Shown here one piece after another: positions 63,876 to 64,000 of a DNA stretch of 64,000 nt (positions are counted from its first letter, which is position 1; the number at the start of each line of letters is the position of its first letter). Source of the DNA: Saxidomus purpurata (Eukaryota; Mollusca; Bivalvia; Venerida; Veneridae); contig JAFMSR010000010.1 of the NCBI GenBank assembly GCA_022818135.1, positions 10,354,451-10,418,450 of the forward strand, in the 5' to 3' direction. The notes under the pieces are model-generated. The model had not been told where the DNA came from. It ran no database searches and saw nothing but the letters and a program-made list of their open reading frames with translations. A program made the position numbers and the translations under genes.

Positions 63876-64000
63876 TTAAATCAAGAGTATTAGTGGTGAC
63901 AAGTACCCACATGTGATCGAGATGCCGGATTGGCTCACATCGCGGTTGGATGATGCTCGTGCACGAGACCATGGTCTGATTGCTTATACAGCTGCCAGTG
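63876..64000 (+). other. Open frame running off the window end
   Basis: After an in-frame stop near 63876 a frame stays open to the last base. Its composition is protein-like: E-M-P-D-W-L-T-S-R-L-D-D-A-R-A-R, then H-G-L-I-A-Y-T-A-A-S. I do not recognise it. It does not match the expected post-cysteine/TM2 part of a DEG/ENaC channel. It may be the edge of another gene or of a transposon. Confidence 0.3.

Overview
The window is nuclear DNA of an animal, most likely a bivalve mollusc. The genes have many short exons with GT-AG introns, codon use is eukaryotic, and spaces and introns are packed with dispersed repeats of a kind common in clams. The species call is inference; the gene calls rest on conserved protein motifs and on splice sites that keep the reading frame.

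Six protein-coding genes can be read. (1) RPS26 (593-2282, +), lacking only its first exon. (2) and (3) A divergent, head-to-head pair for de novo vitamin B6 synthesis: PDX2/SNO glutaminase (15863-16960, -) and PDX1/SNZ synthase (18011-25076, +), with about 370 bp between the PDX2 5' exon and the PDX1 start. Together they form the two-subunit pyridoxal 5'-phosphate synthase, and all key catalytic residues are present. Most animals have lost this pathway, so this is the most interesting biology here. (4) KMT5B/SUV4-20H histone H4K20 methyltransferase (36357-44153, -), seven coding exons, 952 residues. (5) A CyaB-like CYTH-domain protein (45939-47585, +), head-to-head with KMT5B. (6) A DEG/ENaC sodium channel (53026 to at least 62647, +) cut off by the window end, with an unusual glycosylation-rich extracellular expansion.

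The rest is mostly mobile and repetitive DNA. At 8076-13359 lies a 5.3 kb inverted-repeat element with a 6 bp target duplication, into which SINEs, two LINEs and a 577 bp MITE have inserted. Further LINE fragments sit in two PDX1 introns. A broken Tc1/mariner lies at 26095-26790. Several non-autonomous DNA elements carry internal tandem arrays (4.1-5.5, 5.7-6.5, 19.3-20.0, 31.6-33.6, 39.4-40.1, 62.8-63.6 kb). A 957 bp element with about 300 bp terminal repeats sits in a KMT5B intron, and a 1.3 kb element with 51 bp TIRs carrying telomere-like repeats sits at 50.8-52.2 kb. A 55 bp minisatellite has copied the splice donor of a channel exon nine times. Two homopolymer blocks (49.3 and 63.1 kb) look like sequencing or assembly errors.

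Limits: exon joins were made by eye from splice consensus and family conservation, without transcripts or searches. Promoters, UTR ends and noncoding first exons are tentative.
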